This document shows, in pieces, positions 39,301-50,900 of a DNA stretch of 64,000 bases. Every line of letters begins with the position of its first letter. Position 1 is the first letter of the stretch. A program made the translations under genes and the position numbers. The notes beneath the pieces are model-generated. The model did no database searches, was not told the DNA's origin, and was given only the letters and a program-made list of their open reading frames with translations. The DNA comes from Seison nebaliae (Eukaryota; Rotifera; Pararotatoria; Seisonacea; Seisonidae), in the NCBI GenBank assembly GCA_023231475.1, contig JALJEE010002157.1:1-64000 (forward strand), written 5' to 3'.

Positions 39301-39668
39301 TTTTCAAAAATTAGATAAGCGAAACATTTTTGAATTAAGCACAATCTTTTCTGCAATCTATTTAATATTAGGGAACGAATAAATAAATATTTTATAAAAC
39401 AAAATTTTAAAAAAGAAAACTGTTTTAGAAGATTTGGTAAATATGAAGAGAAATGAAAGATCGACTGAATTGTGAATATTGGAATGGAAAATTTGATTTG
39501 AACTGAAATGTTAGCTGACATAAGAAAAAGTGAAATTGAAAGGAAAAATTTTGAGGAAAGTAAATTGGAAAGATTTTGAGGAATAAAAAGAATTCCATTG
39601 TATAATCATTTTCAAAGTGAGAAGGAATCTAAAAGAAATCAACTCATCGCTTCTTGGTATCGTTGACG
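36327..39668. other. 3.3 kb intergenic region
   Basis: Presumed TCF promoter and 5' UTR side. A CT-rich simple tract at 37080-37125 faces a short GAGAGAGA, and pyrimidine-rich DNA makes long open frames around 36860-37920 without domain signatures. Nothing supported as a gene; an upstream TCF exon carrying the N-terminus could be hidden here. Confidence 0.45.
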
Positions 39669-40410
39669 ATGGATAAAACGGTTGAAACGATGAATGTGGC
39701 TGATGTTGATGTGATTTATAAACAGCTCCGAACGAGAGAAAGTCTGTCATTCCACATATCTCGACTTAAGCGGGAATTGATCGCTCTCGGTAACGAGCGC
39801 AATAAGTTGAGAGAAGCGATAAGGTTCTTTCTTTCATTTTAGGACGATATGTCGATATCTGTCAATATTTCTATCAATTTTATTGTTTTCTCTGAAAACT
39901 CTTACTACAAATTTCGATCGTCATCAAATCCTCGTTAGGATCTATTTCATCTCTCCGATACTTTCACACTTCTCATCACTTGATTTATCTTCCCACTCCC
40001 AATACTAAATTGCTCTTTCTCCGACTCGTCCATATTTAAATGAAAATTTGATTGACTTATACGCAGGTTGTTGATGAGAGTAGAAAATTGAAGAATGGAA
40101 ATGGCAATCAATCATCAATGTTCTTCTGGATGTCTTCTAATTATTTCGTTGAACTTAATGAAAAAGAAATTATGATCGAATTAAAGCAACGTTCCATTTC
40201 TATTCATTCCAAATCAAATTTTTTTATTATTTTCCCTCCCCCTCCTTATTCTATTCAGGTAGTGATAACGTTCAATTAGAACATGAACATAAATCGAATG
40301 AACTGAAGAAATACGTTCGATATCTCCTCGAACTGGAGAAAGATGAGGAAAAACTTAATTTATTAGACAGTATCGAAACTTTGTCACCAGCTGATTGGAT
40401 TCGAAGATGA
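39669..40410 (+). CDS. Small coiled-coil protein, unknown
   Basis: Three exons keep frame: 39669-39823, 40084-40119 and 40263-40410, phase 2 at both junctions, giving 112 residues. The two larger exons are charged and helical (FHISRLKRELIALGNERNK and NELKKYVRYLLELEKDEEK), so a coiled coil is likely. It ends with SPADWIRR. The 36-nt middle exon is the least certain part; its acceptor was chosen to keep the frame. I do not recognise the family. It converges on PSMG3 with about 120 bp between stops. Confidence 0.5.
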
Positions 40411-40530
40411 GAATCTTTTCAATTCCCAACATTTTTTCAAGGAATTATCAAACAAATTTTTCATAATTTATAAAATGAAATTTTTTAAATTTTTAAAAAA
40501 AAATATATTAAAATTTTGAAAACTTTCAAT

Positions 40531-40941
40531 TTAATTTTCCTTCGAATTTTCAATGAATTTCATAAATCCTTCATTAATATCTGTCTCGTATCCTTTCAAT
40601 TTCACTAATTGTTCCGGCATCTTCAAATGTAAGGGGAGAGCAAGAAGGAAATGAATCTCCTTAAACGGGTTTCCTTCCAACTCGAAAACATTCTTCGCAA
40701 CATGTTGTACGAACACGTCCGTCAATCCATCGTTCTGATTTCCAAACGTATATTCTAATTCAACTTTCTCCATCAGTGGGTCATTATGGAGATTTATTGG
40801 ACTGTCCGGTTCTTTTACTTGAATTATTTGAGCAATCGCACCGAACTTCGTTAAATGAATGATGCAACGATCTTTTATCTTCATCAAACTTAATGTCGTT
40901 CCATCGCTTGACGAACAATTATATGAGTCATAAACTTTCAT
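40531..40941 (-). CDS. PSMG3: Proteasome assembly chaperone 3-like
   Basis: A single exon of 136 residues. The pattern IHLTKFGAIAQIIQVKEP, then LEYTFGNQNDGLTDVFVQHV and IHFLLALPL follows the PAC3 fold order: a central strand ending TxFGxxGxxV, an LLG-x(n)-DEPLIHVFAKNL-like strand-helix, then a hydrophobic LLA strand. Length is close to human PSMG3 (122 residues). PAC3 with PAC4 assists assembly of the 20S proteasome alpha ring in the cytosol. The assignment rests on a weak remembered similarity. It lies just downstream of EMC4 on the same strand. Confidence 0.6.
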   Translation of the reverse strand: MKVYDSYNCSSSDGTTLSLMKIKDRCIIHLTKFGAIAQIIQVKEPDSPINLHNDPLMEKVELEYTFGNQNDGLTDVFVQHVAKNVFELEGNPFKEIHFLLALPLHLKMPEQLVKLKGYETDINEGFMKFIENSKEN

Positions 40942-41274
40942 TATTTTTTCCTCAATTTAATTAGAGAAATTTCACTGAGAATTAAAAACGAAATATTAGA
41001 CGAAAAATTAGAGAAAATTAAATAGATAATTAAATAACACTAATTTTTTTGTGTTATTTAATAATTTTTTCATAAAAAGTGAAATGAAATATTGAAAATT
41101 CCTTTCCCAAAACATAATAAAATGAAATCTGTAAAATTTCTTTTCGGGAAAAATTATGAAGAAATATTTAAATTTTTTTTTCATAAAAAACGAAACGAAA
41201 TTTAAATTATTTAAAATTACTTTTTTGAATATGAAGAGAAAATTTAAAATTTCTTTTCACAACAATTTTTTGTG
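40942..41274. other. Spacer with 10-bp perfect hairpin
   Basis: AT-rich spacer between EMC4 and PSMG3, both minus. TAAATAACAC (41031-41040) and GTGTTATTTA (41051-41060) are exact inverse copies around a T-rich loop. It should contain the EMC4 3' UTR and the PSMG3 promoter. Confidence 0.4.
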
Positions 41275-41868
41275 TTAAAGAAAACTCATTTCTAAAGATT
41301 CTTGTTTGACAGCGAATGCCAACCAATCCGACATGTAAATTGGAAGGAGTCCCATCGAATTGAATTTGTAGAGTGTAAAAATGAATAAAGCGATTTTACT
41401 GAGAACATAAATGATCTTTTGTGGCCATGCATTGGCGAGACCTTCGCTTATCGCTTTGAAAGTAGCAGGAATTTGGAAGAATGATTGAATGCATTGATAG
41501 AAGACCATACCAATCATCATGATGGGAATGAATGAAATCGAATCACCCGTCATCCATAAGAATAACATGTTCATGGGTAATTGTTTGGCTGGTGCTAATG
41601 CCATATCCCATGAACGACGTGTCAATAATTGATCGACATCTTCTTGTGATTGTTTCATTCCTCGATTATTATTCGAATCATCGGAAATAATCTGATGATA
41701 AGCATTGGTATTTGACGACACATATCCAGGTGGTGCGGATCCAGGAGTATATGTTACTTTATTCTTCGATAATTCCACCAGAATCTCATCATTCTCATTC
41801 ACTATTTGAAATGAATTATATGAATTCTTATTCGTTAACCATTGCATGGTATTGAGAGACTTCTTCAT
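41275..41868 (-). CDS. EMC4: ER membrane protein complex subunit 4
   Basis: A single exon; the first ATG in frame gives about 197 residues (human EMC4 is 183). SWDMALAPAKQLPMN, then MTGDSISFIPIMM, ISATFK-like PATFKAI and YKFNSMGLLPIYMSDWLAF align segment by segment with EMC4/TMEM85. Two hydrophobic segments are the expected membrane spans. EMC inserts tail-anchored and multi-pass proteins in the ER membrane. The N-terminal 80 residues are a low-similarity cytosolic arm. The ATG faces that of LST8 at a distance of 201 bp. Confidence 0.95.
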   Translation of the reverse strand: MKKSLNTMQWLTNKNSYNSFQIVNENDEILVELSKNKVTYTPGSAPPGYVSSNTNAYHQIISDDSNNNRGMKQSQEDVDQLLTRRSWDMALAPAKQLPMNMLFLWMTGDSISFIPIMMIGMVFYQCIQSFFQIPATFKAISEGLANAWPQKIIYVLSKIALFIFTLYKFNSMGLLPIYMSDWLAFAVKQESLEMSFL

Positions 41869-42069
41869 CTTTCTTTTATCTTCGATGTTCTGATTAAATT
41901 CAATAAATTTTATTCGATCAAATTCTTTTCCATTCCTCTTCTCTCTCACACTATTTTTATTATTTAATTATGAAAATGGAAATTTCATGAATTGTGAGCT
42001 GAATTAAACCAAACTTTTTTTTTCTTAATTAATTTTTAAATCAACTAAAATCATCATCAAAGACTTGAA
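41869..42069. promoter_or_regulatory. Probable shared promoter of EMC4 and LST8
   Basis: Two housekeeping genes start head-to-head with only 201 bp between their ATGs, so both 5' UTRs and promoters must lie here. No TATA or other element is distinctive in this AT-rich sequence. Confidence 0.5.
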
Positions 42070-43804
42070 ATGAAGGGAATGCGTCGAAATCGTGCACAAA
42101 TGATCGGGAAAGATGGAATGGATAGTGATGACGATAATACTGATAAATTATCACAATTTGCTTGGTTGACAGCAGCCGCTGGATATCGTAAACAGATTTC
42201 TATTTGGAACAGTGCCATCAATACTCCTTTCGTCATCGGACGACAATCGGTTAGTGAAAGAATTTATTGAAAATTTCTTTTTAAAAAATTCCATATTTTT
42301 TTATAATAAATTTCAATTTTATCATTTAAATTTTATTTAATTTCGTTTTTTTATAATTAATTTTAATTTTATTATTATTATTTTTTTTATTAAAATTTTA
42401 TAAATTTCCATTTTTTATAATTAATTTCTATTTTATCATTTAATTCCCAATTTATCATATTTCGGTTTTATGGAATTTCAATTTTATGAAATTGCTTTTC
42501 CTTTTATAATTTATAATCAATTTTTTCACTTAAATTTTTTTTAATTTTACGTTTTATGAAATTTCCGTTTTATGGAATTTCTATTTTAAGAAATTGTTTT
42601 TCTATTTTGATTATTCTGTAATTTTCTTTCGAATTTCATTTGAAAATTATGTTTTACCTTTTAGCCAACCAACTGTATTGCATTTTCATCCACTCAAAAT
42701 TCATTAGCAGCCGCTTTCCATAATATCGAATTTTATGATCTAAATCGTAATTGTTTATCACACACATTCGAAGTGAGAAGGAAGAAGGAAGATTCGAAGA
42801 ATGTCACTGCTATCGGTTTTCATGAAACGGACAAATTCTTCTATGTGGGAACGGAAGATCGAATGGTGATGTTATTTGATCCACGATGTGATAATGAATG
42901 TATCATTGGCAAAGATAAATTCACTTCATCCATCCGTTGTATGACATTACATCCAAATCAGAAAGAATTATTTGTTGCTGACGATTCTGGTGATGTTCAT
43001 ATTTTGAATTTAGATAAAAAATTTAAAGAATCTGTTGCTAATTCCAATTCATCCGCTTCACCAGTTGCTAATAGTTCGACGAACGAAAAGAAAGATAATA
43101 ATCATCCAACGTCATATCAATACACTTTACTCCAACCATTTTTTTCGAATGTAGTCCAATGTATGGATGTTGATCTAGAAATGACTCGATTAGCTCTCGG
43201 ATTCGGTCAAGTTTTAATTTAAATTATTTAAATTTTAATTAAATTATTTTTAAAGGGAACTTTACAATTTTGGCCGTTGGATGTTTTGGAAGATAATGAT
43301 TATTCGTTGAAATGTAGTCGTTTCAATCAGTCGTCATTAATCGAAGAATATGATGATGGAATGAAGGAGAGGATATGTCATGCTAATTCCTACATTCTCA
43401 AATGTCGTTATAGTCCTGACAATACGTTCTTATTTATTTTTCCTCTTTATTATTTGAATATTTAAGTCTGTTTGTCACTTGTTCTTCGGATGGTACGGCG
43501 AAATTGTGGCGAACGAGAGAATTAGATTTTACTAACGACGCCACAATTCTCCCACGATCACCCAACGAAGATAAGGAGAAATGGATTTGGGATTGTTGTT
43601 GGACGAAAGACTCTCGTTACGTTCTCACTGGTTCATATGTCATTTATTCTCTTTGAATTATATTATTTATTTTTATAATTATTTATAGCAAGTACTTCCG
43701 GAGTAGTGAATGTATATGATACGGATGCTCGTCGACTACATCAATATAAAGATGAGGATAATCCTGGAGGATTCCTTTGTTTAGCATTACGTGAAACTTT
43801 CTAA
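42070..43804 (+). CDS. MLST8: TOR complex WD-repeat subunit LST8
   Basis: Five exons in frame: 42070-42249, 42665-43210, 43256-43425, 43467-43630 and 43689-43804, giving 391 residues. The WD-repeat propeller follows mLST8: LTAAAGYRKQISIW, AAAFHNIEFYDLN, VTAIGFHETDKFFYVGTED, MTLHPNQKELFVADDSGDV, CRYSPDNT, SSDGTAKLWR and the last blade LTASTSGVVNVYD. Human mLST8 is 326 residues; the extra length is an acidic N-terminal arm and a Ser/Asn-rich loop (about residues 210-235). It binds the kinase domain in TORC1 and TORC2. The first intron is 415 bp, far longer than the others, and very AT-rich. Confidence 0.93.
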
Positions 43805-44931
43805 TTATTCTTATACCAAATTCCTTTCCTTTTACAATTATATTTCTTCTATTATATATGAATAATTTTATAGTTCTATATCAGAAAATTGAATAATATT
43901 CCAATTTCTATCATTTAATACGTATGAGATAAATAATTGAAAAATCTCCAATTGAAAGTGGTCGAGAAAAAATGTTACATCAAACATGAGAAGAATTGAA
44001 TATATGAATTGAAGACATTTTTCTTTTCGATCATCGAATTTTAAAATTAATTTAATATTTAAAATTATTAAATTAATTTTCCGAATTCATATTTTCTATT
44101 AGGATTATATTATTATTTATTATCAAAATTACCATCGGGATAAATTAGAAAAAAGATTAAAAAAATTCCGGTTCTCGCCAAAGTTGATGAAGTGGTGCAA
44201 GCCGATGAGAGTTTCTTCATTAATTGGAGAAGACGTGATCGGATCGTAAGAAAATAAGACGAACATCGGAGTTGATGGAGAAAAATAACTGTTCTCGTTT
44301 CCATTGACGACGCTCCCAAGAGATTCGTACCATAGATGGTAAAGAAAGTTGAGAAAGGGGGAATTTGAGAAAAAAATGAGATACATCTACCGAATGCTTC
44401 AACAATAAAAATGGTAACTCGCTATGTCAGATACACGTCAAAGATGGCATATCATAAAAGTAGTCCATCATTGAATCTAAATACAAAAAATTTCGGTCAA
44501 TCAAAGAGTTAAAAGAAAAAATATTGAGTTAAATACGTGATAATGGAAAGTTGTTCGTTCAAAGGAAGGTGTTCGATTTTCGATCACGTGAATTCATAAA
44601 GATGATTTATAATGCAAATGATAAAACGCAATTTGATATGTATTTGGAACATGGTCATTTTTGATAGAATTAGATTATTTAAAATTATGTGAGCAAGAAA
44701 TTTCTCCTGAGGAAATTTCAGTTTCAACTTCGACAAAACCTAATTATAAATTCGACAATTTAACATTCATCTCATATTAATCATGCACAACGGTTGTTCT
44801 CAAGTGACAAATTAAACTACTTCGTTGAGTTAACTAATCAATAAAACGATATAGATTTTATTAGAGTTTCGCATAAATTGAAAGAAAAGTTTTCCCTAAA
44901 AATTTTAAACATTTATCAACCATTTAATTGT
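43805..44931. other. Intergenic, LST8 to polycystin gene
   Basis: AT-rich, with LST8 3' UTR at the left and the polycystin promoter at the right. Overlapping minus-strand open frames near 44113-44405 have no recognisable signature. No gene supported. Confidence 0.5.
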
Positions 44932-47900
44932 ATGATGAAGAAGGAATTTCTTGGAGTAGTCTGTTTAATTTTTCTTCTTTCAACTACGAACGGTTTGACT
45001 CTCGTTGACAAAAAACGAATCAGTTCTTTAGAATCTACGTTTGATACGAATTCCGTTTATGTTGGTCAGATTGACAATGAGTTAGAAATTATTGCAAATC
45101 TCAAAATGTTCTTCGGCGATGATAATGTACCACAAACCATATTTTGGCTTTTGGATGAAAAATTTTTATTTTTAAGTAAAACTGGAGGACAAATTTTACA
45201 TTTTGAAGAAACATATAAATCTAAGACATTCTTTTCATTAACACAAACAAAAATTGTGCATTCGGAAATGGTTTAACATTTACTTAATATCTTGTTTGAT
45301 TATATTGATTATAAAAAAAGTTGAATAATTTCCAGTTGATCAACTTAATTCCCGATGGTTATTTATCGTACAAATTAGCAGAAGGTACAAATATTATCCG
45401 AGTACGATTGAACGCGACAATGGAAGTTGACCACTTTATCCAATATAGAGTATTAACAGATCGATATGCAAAAAATAAAGAAACTGTTTTTGGTAAACAA
45501 AGTCCAATTTTTGAGGGTAATCTATTCGAACAATGGTATCCAGCGGACAGTGGTTTAACCGTTTATGAATGTTGGAAAAATCCAGAGCAACCGGGATTAT
45601 ACCTTTATAATTGGCATGATAAACCTACAAAATTTTATATTACATACACTATCTATATTGGAGGAGTTTTGATTTTTTAAATATATTTCTCATTATCGAT
45701 ATTGTAGAATTTATATGGATTTCCGTTTTCTGTCGAAGTTCCACCAGTACCTATCGATGAGATGACCAGAGATTTGATCGAAGTAGATGATGGAGAAAAA
45801 GTAGTTAATAAGACAATGTTCATTAAGATATCTATTCCATTGAACACTTCGATTGAGAGTGTGGAAATTTCCAGATTTTACAAATTCGACCGTTTTCTTT
45901 CTCAATTATATTTTCAATTATATTTCTAATTATGATGTTTTCTAGTAATAAAAAAGAAGTCTCAGAAGAATATGTTAAAATCAGTTTCCAATGTAGCAGA
46001 TCCAATGCCAGATGAATTAGTAGGAGATTACTTACCAGTTGCTGATGCAAGAATTCCTTATGCGTACGAATATCATGTGGAAATTAATGTGGATATCATT
46101 TATACGGATTATGGCCATAAAAAATTGGAAATAATTTGTGGAACACAAATCTTCACATTCGAATTCGATATCAATTGTAATTGTTCGGAGATCAAATTGA
46201 AAATTGATGGTTCTCATTTTTAATTTATATAAATTAATAAATTATTATTATTAATTCAGAAAACTTTCCTTCAAATTTGGCTGTTTTAGAGATGTCTTCT
46301 CTTCTAACATCATTGACGGTGAAAGTGAATGAGAAGATTCCATTTATTATAGAAACGGAAGAAGTGTGTGATATTTCAATCGAATCCGATTGTACTTATG
46401 ATTTTGAGAAGAACTCTCGAAAATTATTCTCATTGACATTCACTGCCGTTGACAAGTGTTCGATATCCGTCAAAACTCATCCAACAACTCGATATTTCCA
46501 TATGAATCATACAGTGATAGTTGATCAGTTGGAGATCGAAGAATTGTCCTTCGATCTACCGATGATTAGTTATACGCATAGTGGCTATGCAGTTTATTGT
46601 CAATTAACGTACACATATCATCAATTCATTGAGACAGGAGAATGTCAAGTGGAAAATGAACCAATTGTAGATGATGTTGTTCCTTATAAAAGTGGTCAAT
46701 ATCAATTATTGGATGTGAAATATCAAAAAATTTATGTTGGAAATTTAAATTTCTCTCATGATCATTTTTCCTTTAGATAATGTATAATTGTTTCAATGCA
46801 ATTCAAAGATCATGTAGAACTATCGAAAAACAAATCATTCAGGAATTAACGAATGTCACAATTTCCCCTAAAATTTCTTTAGATCAAAATAGTAAATTTT
46901 CCATGAAAATCAAATTTCTTACTGGATCTCATATTAATTGCAATGTCTCATTCAATGTTTCCGTTTTACGATTTTTATCATCATTCATCATCATCTTTAG
47001 AATAACGGAACGATAGTTCCACCAATTGTCGAAGAAAAGAATTTCAGAATTTCTTATGAAGAGAATGTTCATTTTTTTCAAATCATTTTGAAATTAATTT
47101 TTTTAAAATAAGATTATTATTTTGAAAAATTTACAATATGTGGAATCTTTTAATATGATATATATGAAACTGACGAACGAAATCAGTTCCATCGAACTAG
47201 AAGTACCTTCGAAAATTTTGGATATCTTCCCAAAAAACATGCGAATCATCATTCCTGAACGTTCCAATTATTCCATATCTTTTCAATAAATTCTCATGAA
47301 TAATTTTTGAATTAGTGACTTATGAAGAAGGTTCAATCGTTTCATATGAGCTGGAAATTGGTGAAGAGGGCGAGATATTTAGTAACGACATTAATATCGA
47401 ATCAGATGCCACTTTCCTACCACCAATGGCAATTGGAGGCATAACGAAACCTCTTTCGATTGTCGCTTCCAATTCCGGTTTTAATGTCATTCTCCATCGA
47501 ATATATTTCAAGGAAGATGATCAAATTTATGTTGCTTTCTGCATTTTCGTCGTTTGTTCTAATTTTAATGAAGTTCAATTATTTGCGGGTGGTGAACATT
47601 CCGACAGGTTTTCTTTCCATCTTAATTTTTTTGATGATGATATTCCCATTTGAATAGTGGTGTCATTCTATTTTATGATCATCAAGCGACAATTTCGATT
47701 AGTTTACAAGATTCTGGTATACCAACATATGGAAAAATCGATTGGGGTGATGGTTCGTTTGAACCGACTACATTAAGCATGACACCATATCTCGAGTTTA
47801 AAAGAAGTACCGTCAAATCTCATACGTTAATTTTTTTCTTTTTGAAAATTCTTCGTTAATGAAATAATAATTGTTCTCAATTCACTTTATTTCTCTCATT

Positions 47901-50900
47901 TAGTTACAATATATACGATAAGTTTAATATAACGTTCGATTTATTCAATTCTAAATTCCAGCGAACGCTCATCAATCCGGTTCCCATCACGAGAAAAATA
48001 CAAAATGTCAAAATCCACTATAATAGTGAGGCGATAAAAACAACATATAATCATGCATTTCTTTCATTGAATAAGGACATTAAATTGGAAATAGATATTG
48101 AAACTATTCCTGAATCGGTTGATATCGAAGTTGATTTACTCGATCGAAATTTGGAGGTAGTGAACTGTAAAAGATTTTCTAAATTGAATTCCGTACACGG
48201 TTTCTATCTCATTGTATTTTTTTGTATACTTATACTCTTATATTTTTACGCTACTTTCTCTTGGAAAGGTTTGAAGATATATGATTTGAAAGAGTTTCGA
48301 CATCTCAATACAAGTGGCTTTTTATCTTCGTTTTGATTTATTTTATTTTTGGATATTTATAGAAAATACAATTGACAACAAAAATAAGGGTGCAAATCAC
48401 ACAATTTACGATTTCGAAGACTTATTGACAATCGTCTATGTTAATGTAACGATTAATGATCATAAATATCCTGATGCCAATTACTACACGACAATGATCA
48501 AATATTATTATGGTCCTCAAATCACAAAGATTTCCTGCAAAATAACACAATCAACTAACAAGATCATTGCAAAAGGTTCTCTGCTTTCCCACAATTTACT
48601 ATTCGTAACAATTTCGCTTATTTAATTTTTTTAGAAAATTTCCAATTTGAATTTAAGATCACTTGTGAAGGAATCACATCACAATTCAATAATACTTATG
48701 GTTTAATGTTAACTGCACAATCGAAAATGTCAGTCATCCCATCAGAAGTCTATCAGCTCGAGAGAGAAAGTTTAATGAATTTTTTGAAAAGATCTCAATA
48801 ATTCCCTGTCAGTTGTCAATGAAAATGGAACAGTGTCAATTCATAGTCTAACGAATTTCAAATTAATCAGTGGACGATATGAATATGTTGTCGAACTGTT
48901 TATTGAGGAAACGAATATTTTTATTAAATTAAAAAAATTCTCACGAAACGTTCATATTTCTCTTAAGTTTTTTATTCCAATTTCTAATTATTTAAAAAAA
49001 ATAGTTTTATGCCGTTCAAGCTCCATCAACATTTTCCTGCAAATTGAAAGGCCAAGAAGATCTAAAATTCCCAAGTTTTTTCTCAATTTATGAATTTTAT
49101 GAATTTTAATAATTTCATTCGAAGAATATAAGAAAGGTGATATACCTGAAATACATTTGGCCACATGGAACTTTGGAAGTATTTTTGAATTAAGTGCCGA
49201 ATATCATATTGATCAGAGTAAAGTGAGCGATAAATACATAGATTTCCCACGCATTATCCCTCAGAATGATGAGTTCTATAATGAAACCATTTCATTTCCA
49301 CCCCTCCAACGACCAGATGATAATGTATACCTGAAAATTTATGGTCACTTCTCATCCAGTCGCTCTGAAAAGACATTATTATGTAAATTCAATGTTGAAG
49401 TAACTTATTCGTTGACATCATGTAAAACGTACGAAGGTAAACTGCTATATATCAATGACATACTAGTAAGTCCTACTGAGAATCCGATTGATGAATTTAG
49501 ATTAAAGATGCAAATAAATTTATATTCATACAGCAGATACGAGAATTGTACATATGAAAACAATAAATTTATTTGTAATAATTACTATGGGGGTATTAAA
49601 GAATTTCCGTCAGCACCGACGAATGGAATCGAAATCATTCTTCCTGATAGGTTCTATTTCGATATATATTTAATGATTGGATTAATGGGAAAAGAGAAAA
49701 GTAGGATACGTTGTAGAACTGCTTCACCAGAGAACGTGATATTATCTGGTAAATCCCATACGGAAGATACGATTGTGATGATTAAACAAGAGTCAGTTCA
49801 ATATATCAGTTGGGAAAGTATGAAGAAAATCATCGACGTATCTACTTTCGATGCAATGCCGGTAATGACGTATAATGATTTTTCATTCACCCAAATATAT
49901 TTAACGGGCTTTCGAGTTTATGTGACAATTGTCGGTACTAATACATTCGTGGTCAATTCCAATAACGTTTTTAATCTCGAGGTTGTTGAAGGTGATTCGA
50001 ATGAAAATGTTAAGAAAGTCAATCAAAACGTTGAAGTTTATGGGAGGAATACATCAGTGATTAATTGTCGAAATTTGATGGATGGGAAAGGAATTATAAC
50101 TCAATTGAATTCGATTATAACAAAAGAATTATATCCGGATTTTGTCGAACTTCTTATCGATAATAATAAATGTCTGAGTAATACTTCATTTAACGATTCT
50201 TTGTTCGATAACGATCCATATGGATTATATGTTTTGAATATATCCAATACTTTTCTTCATTATTTCCAAATCGATCCAACGATGGCCCAATTATTAATGA
50301 CTAATAAATTCAAAATTGAATGTCATAGTCAATTCTTATGTTTTTACAAACGAGGCGAACTCTTCATCAATTATGGAAGTACCATCGTTTTTCGTGGTGT
50401 TCCCCCCGTAGAATTACGTACTGTCAATTCTCTCAATTATTTCTGGACGATAAGTTATTTGACGAAAGATGTTTATGAATTTATCGACGTTCTACCATCT
50501 CAAATTGCCCAATACTCGACAGTTGATGATTTTGAATTTAATTTCAATCCGATGATGAATTATCAATTTCCAATTGATAAAAGTCGAGGGAAGATTCATT
50601 CTTGGAAGTTGATGTTGGAAGTGAGAGATATCTACAAGAACATCATTAGTAAATCTGGACTGATATTTCACATCAATTATGGACCGATTGGAATGGAAGT
50701 GAAATTGAGGAAAGAAAAATCCAAATTTAAATTAATTCTCGAAAATTTAAAAGATTATGACGGTGACCAATTGACTCATGTAGAATTATTTGGTTAGTTA
50801 ATTTATTCTAATTAATTAAACCTTTTTTTATTTTAGTTCGAGATGGAAATAAATTGATTGATTATGTTTTTTGGGAACGTAACAGTTTATCTGAAAAAAT

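Noticed and set aside
44113-44405. Three overlapping minus-strand frames
   Set aside because: Mutually overlapping frames with no domain; typical chance openings.
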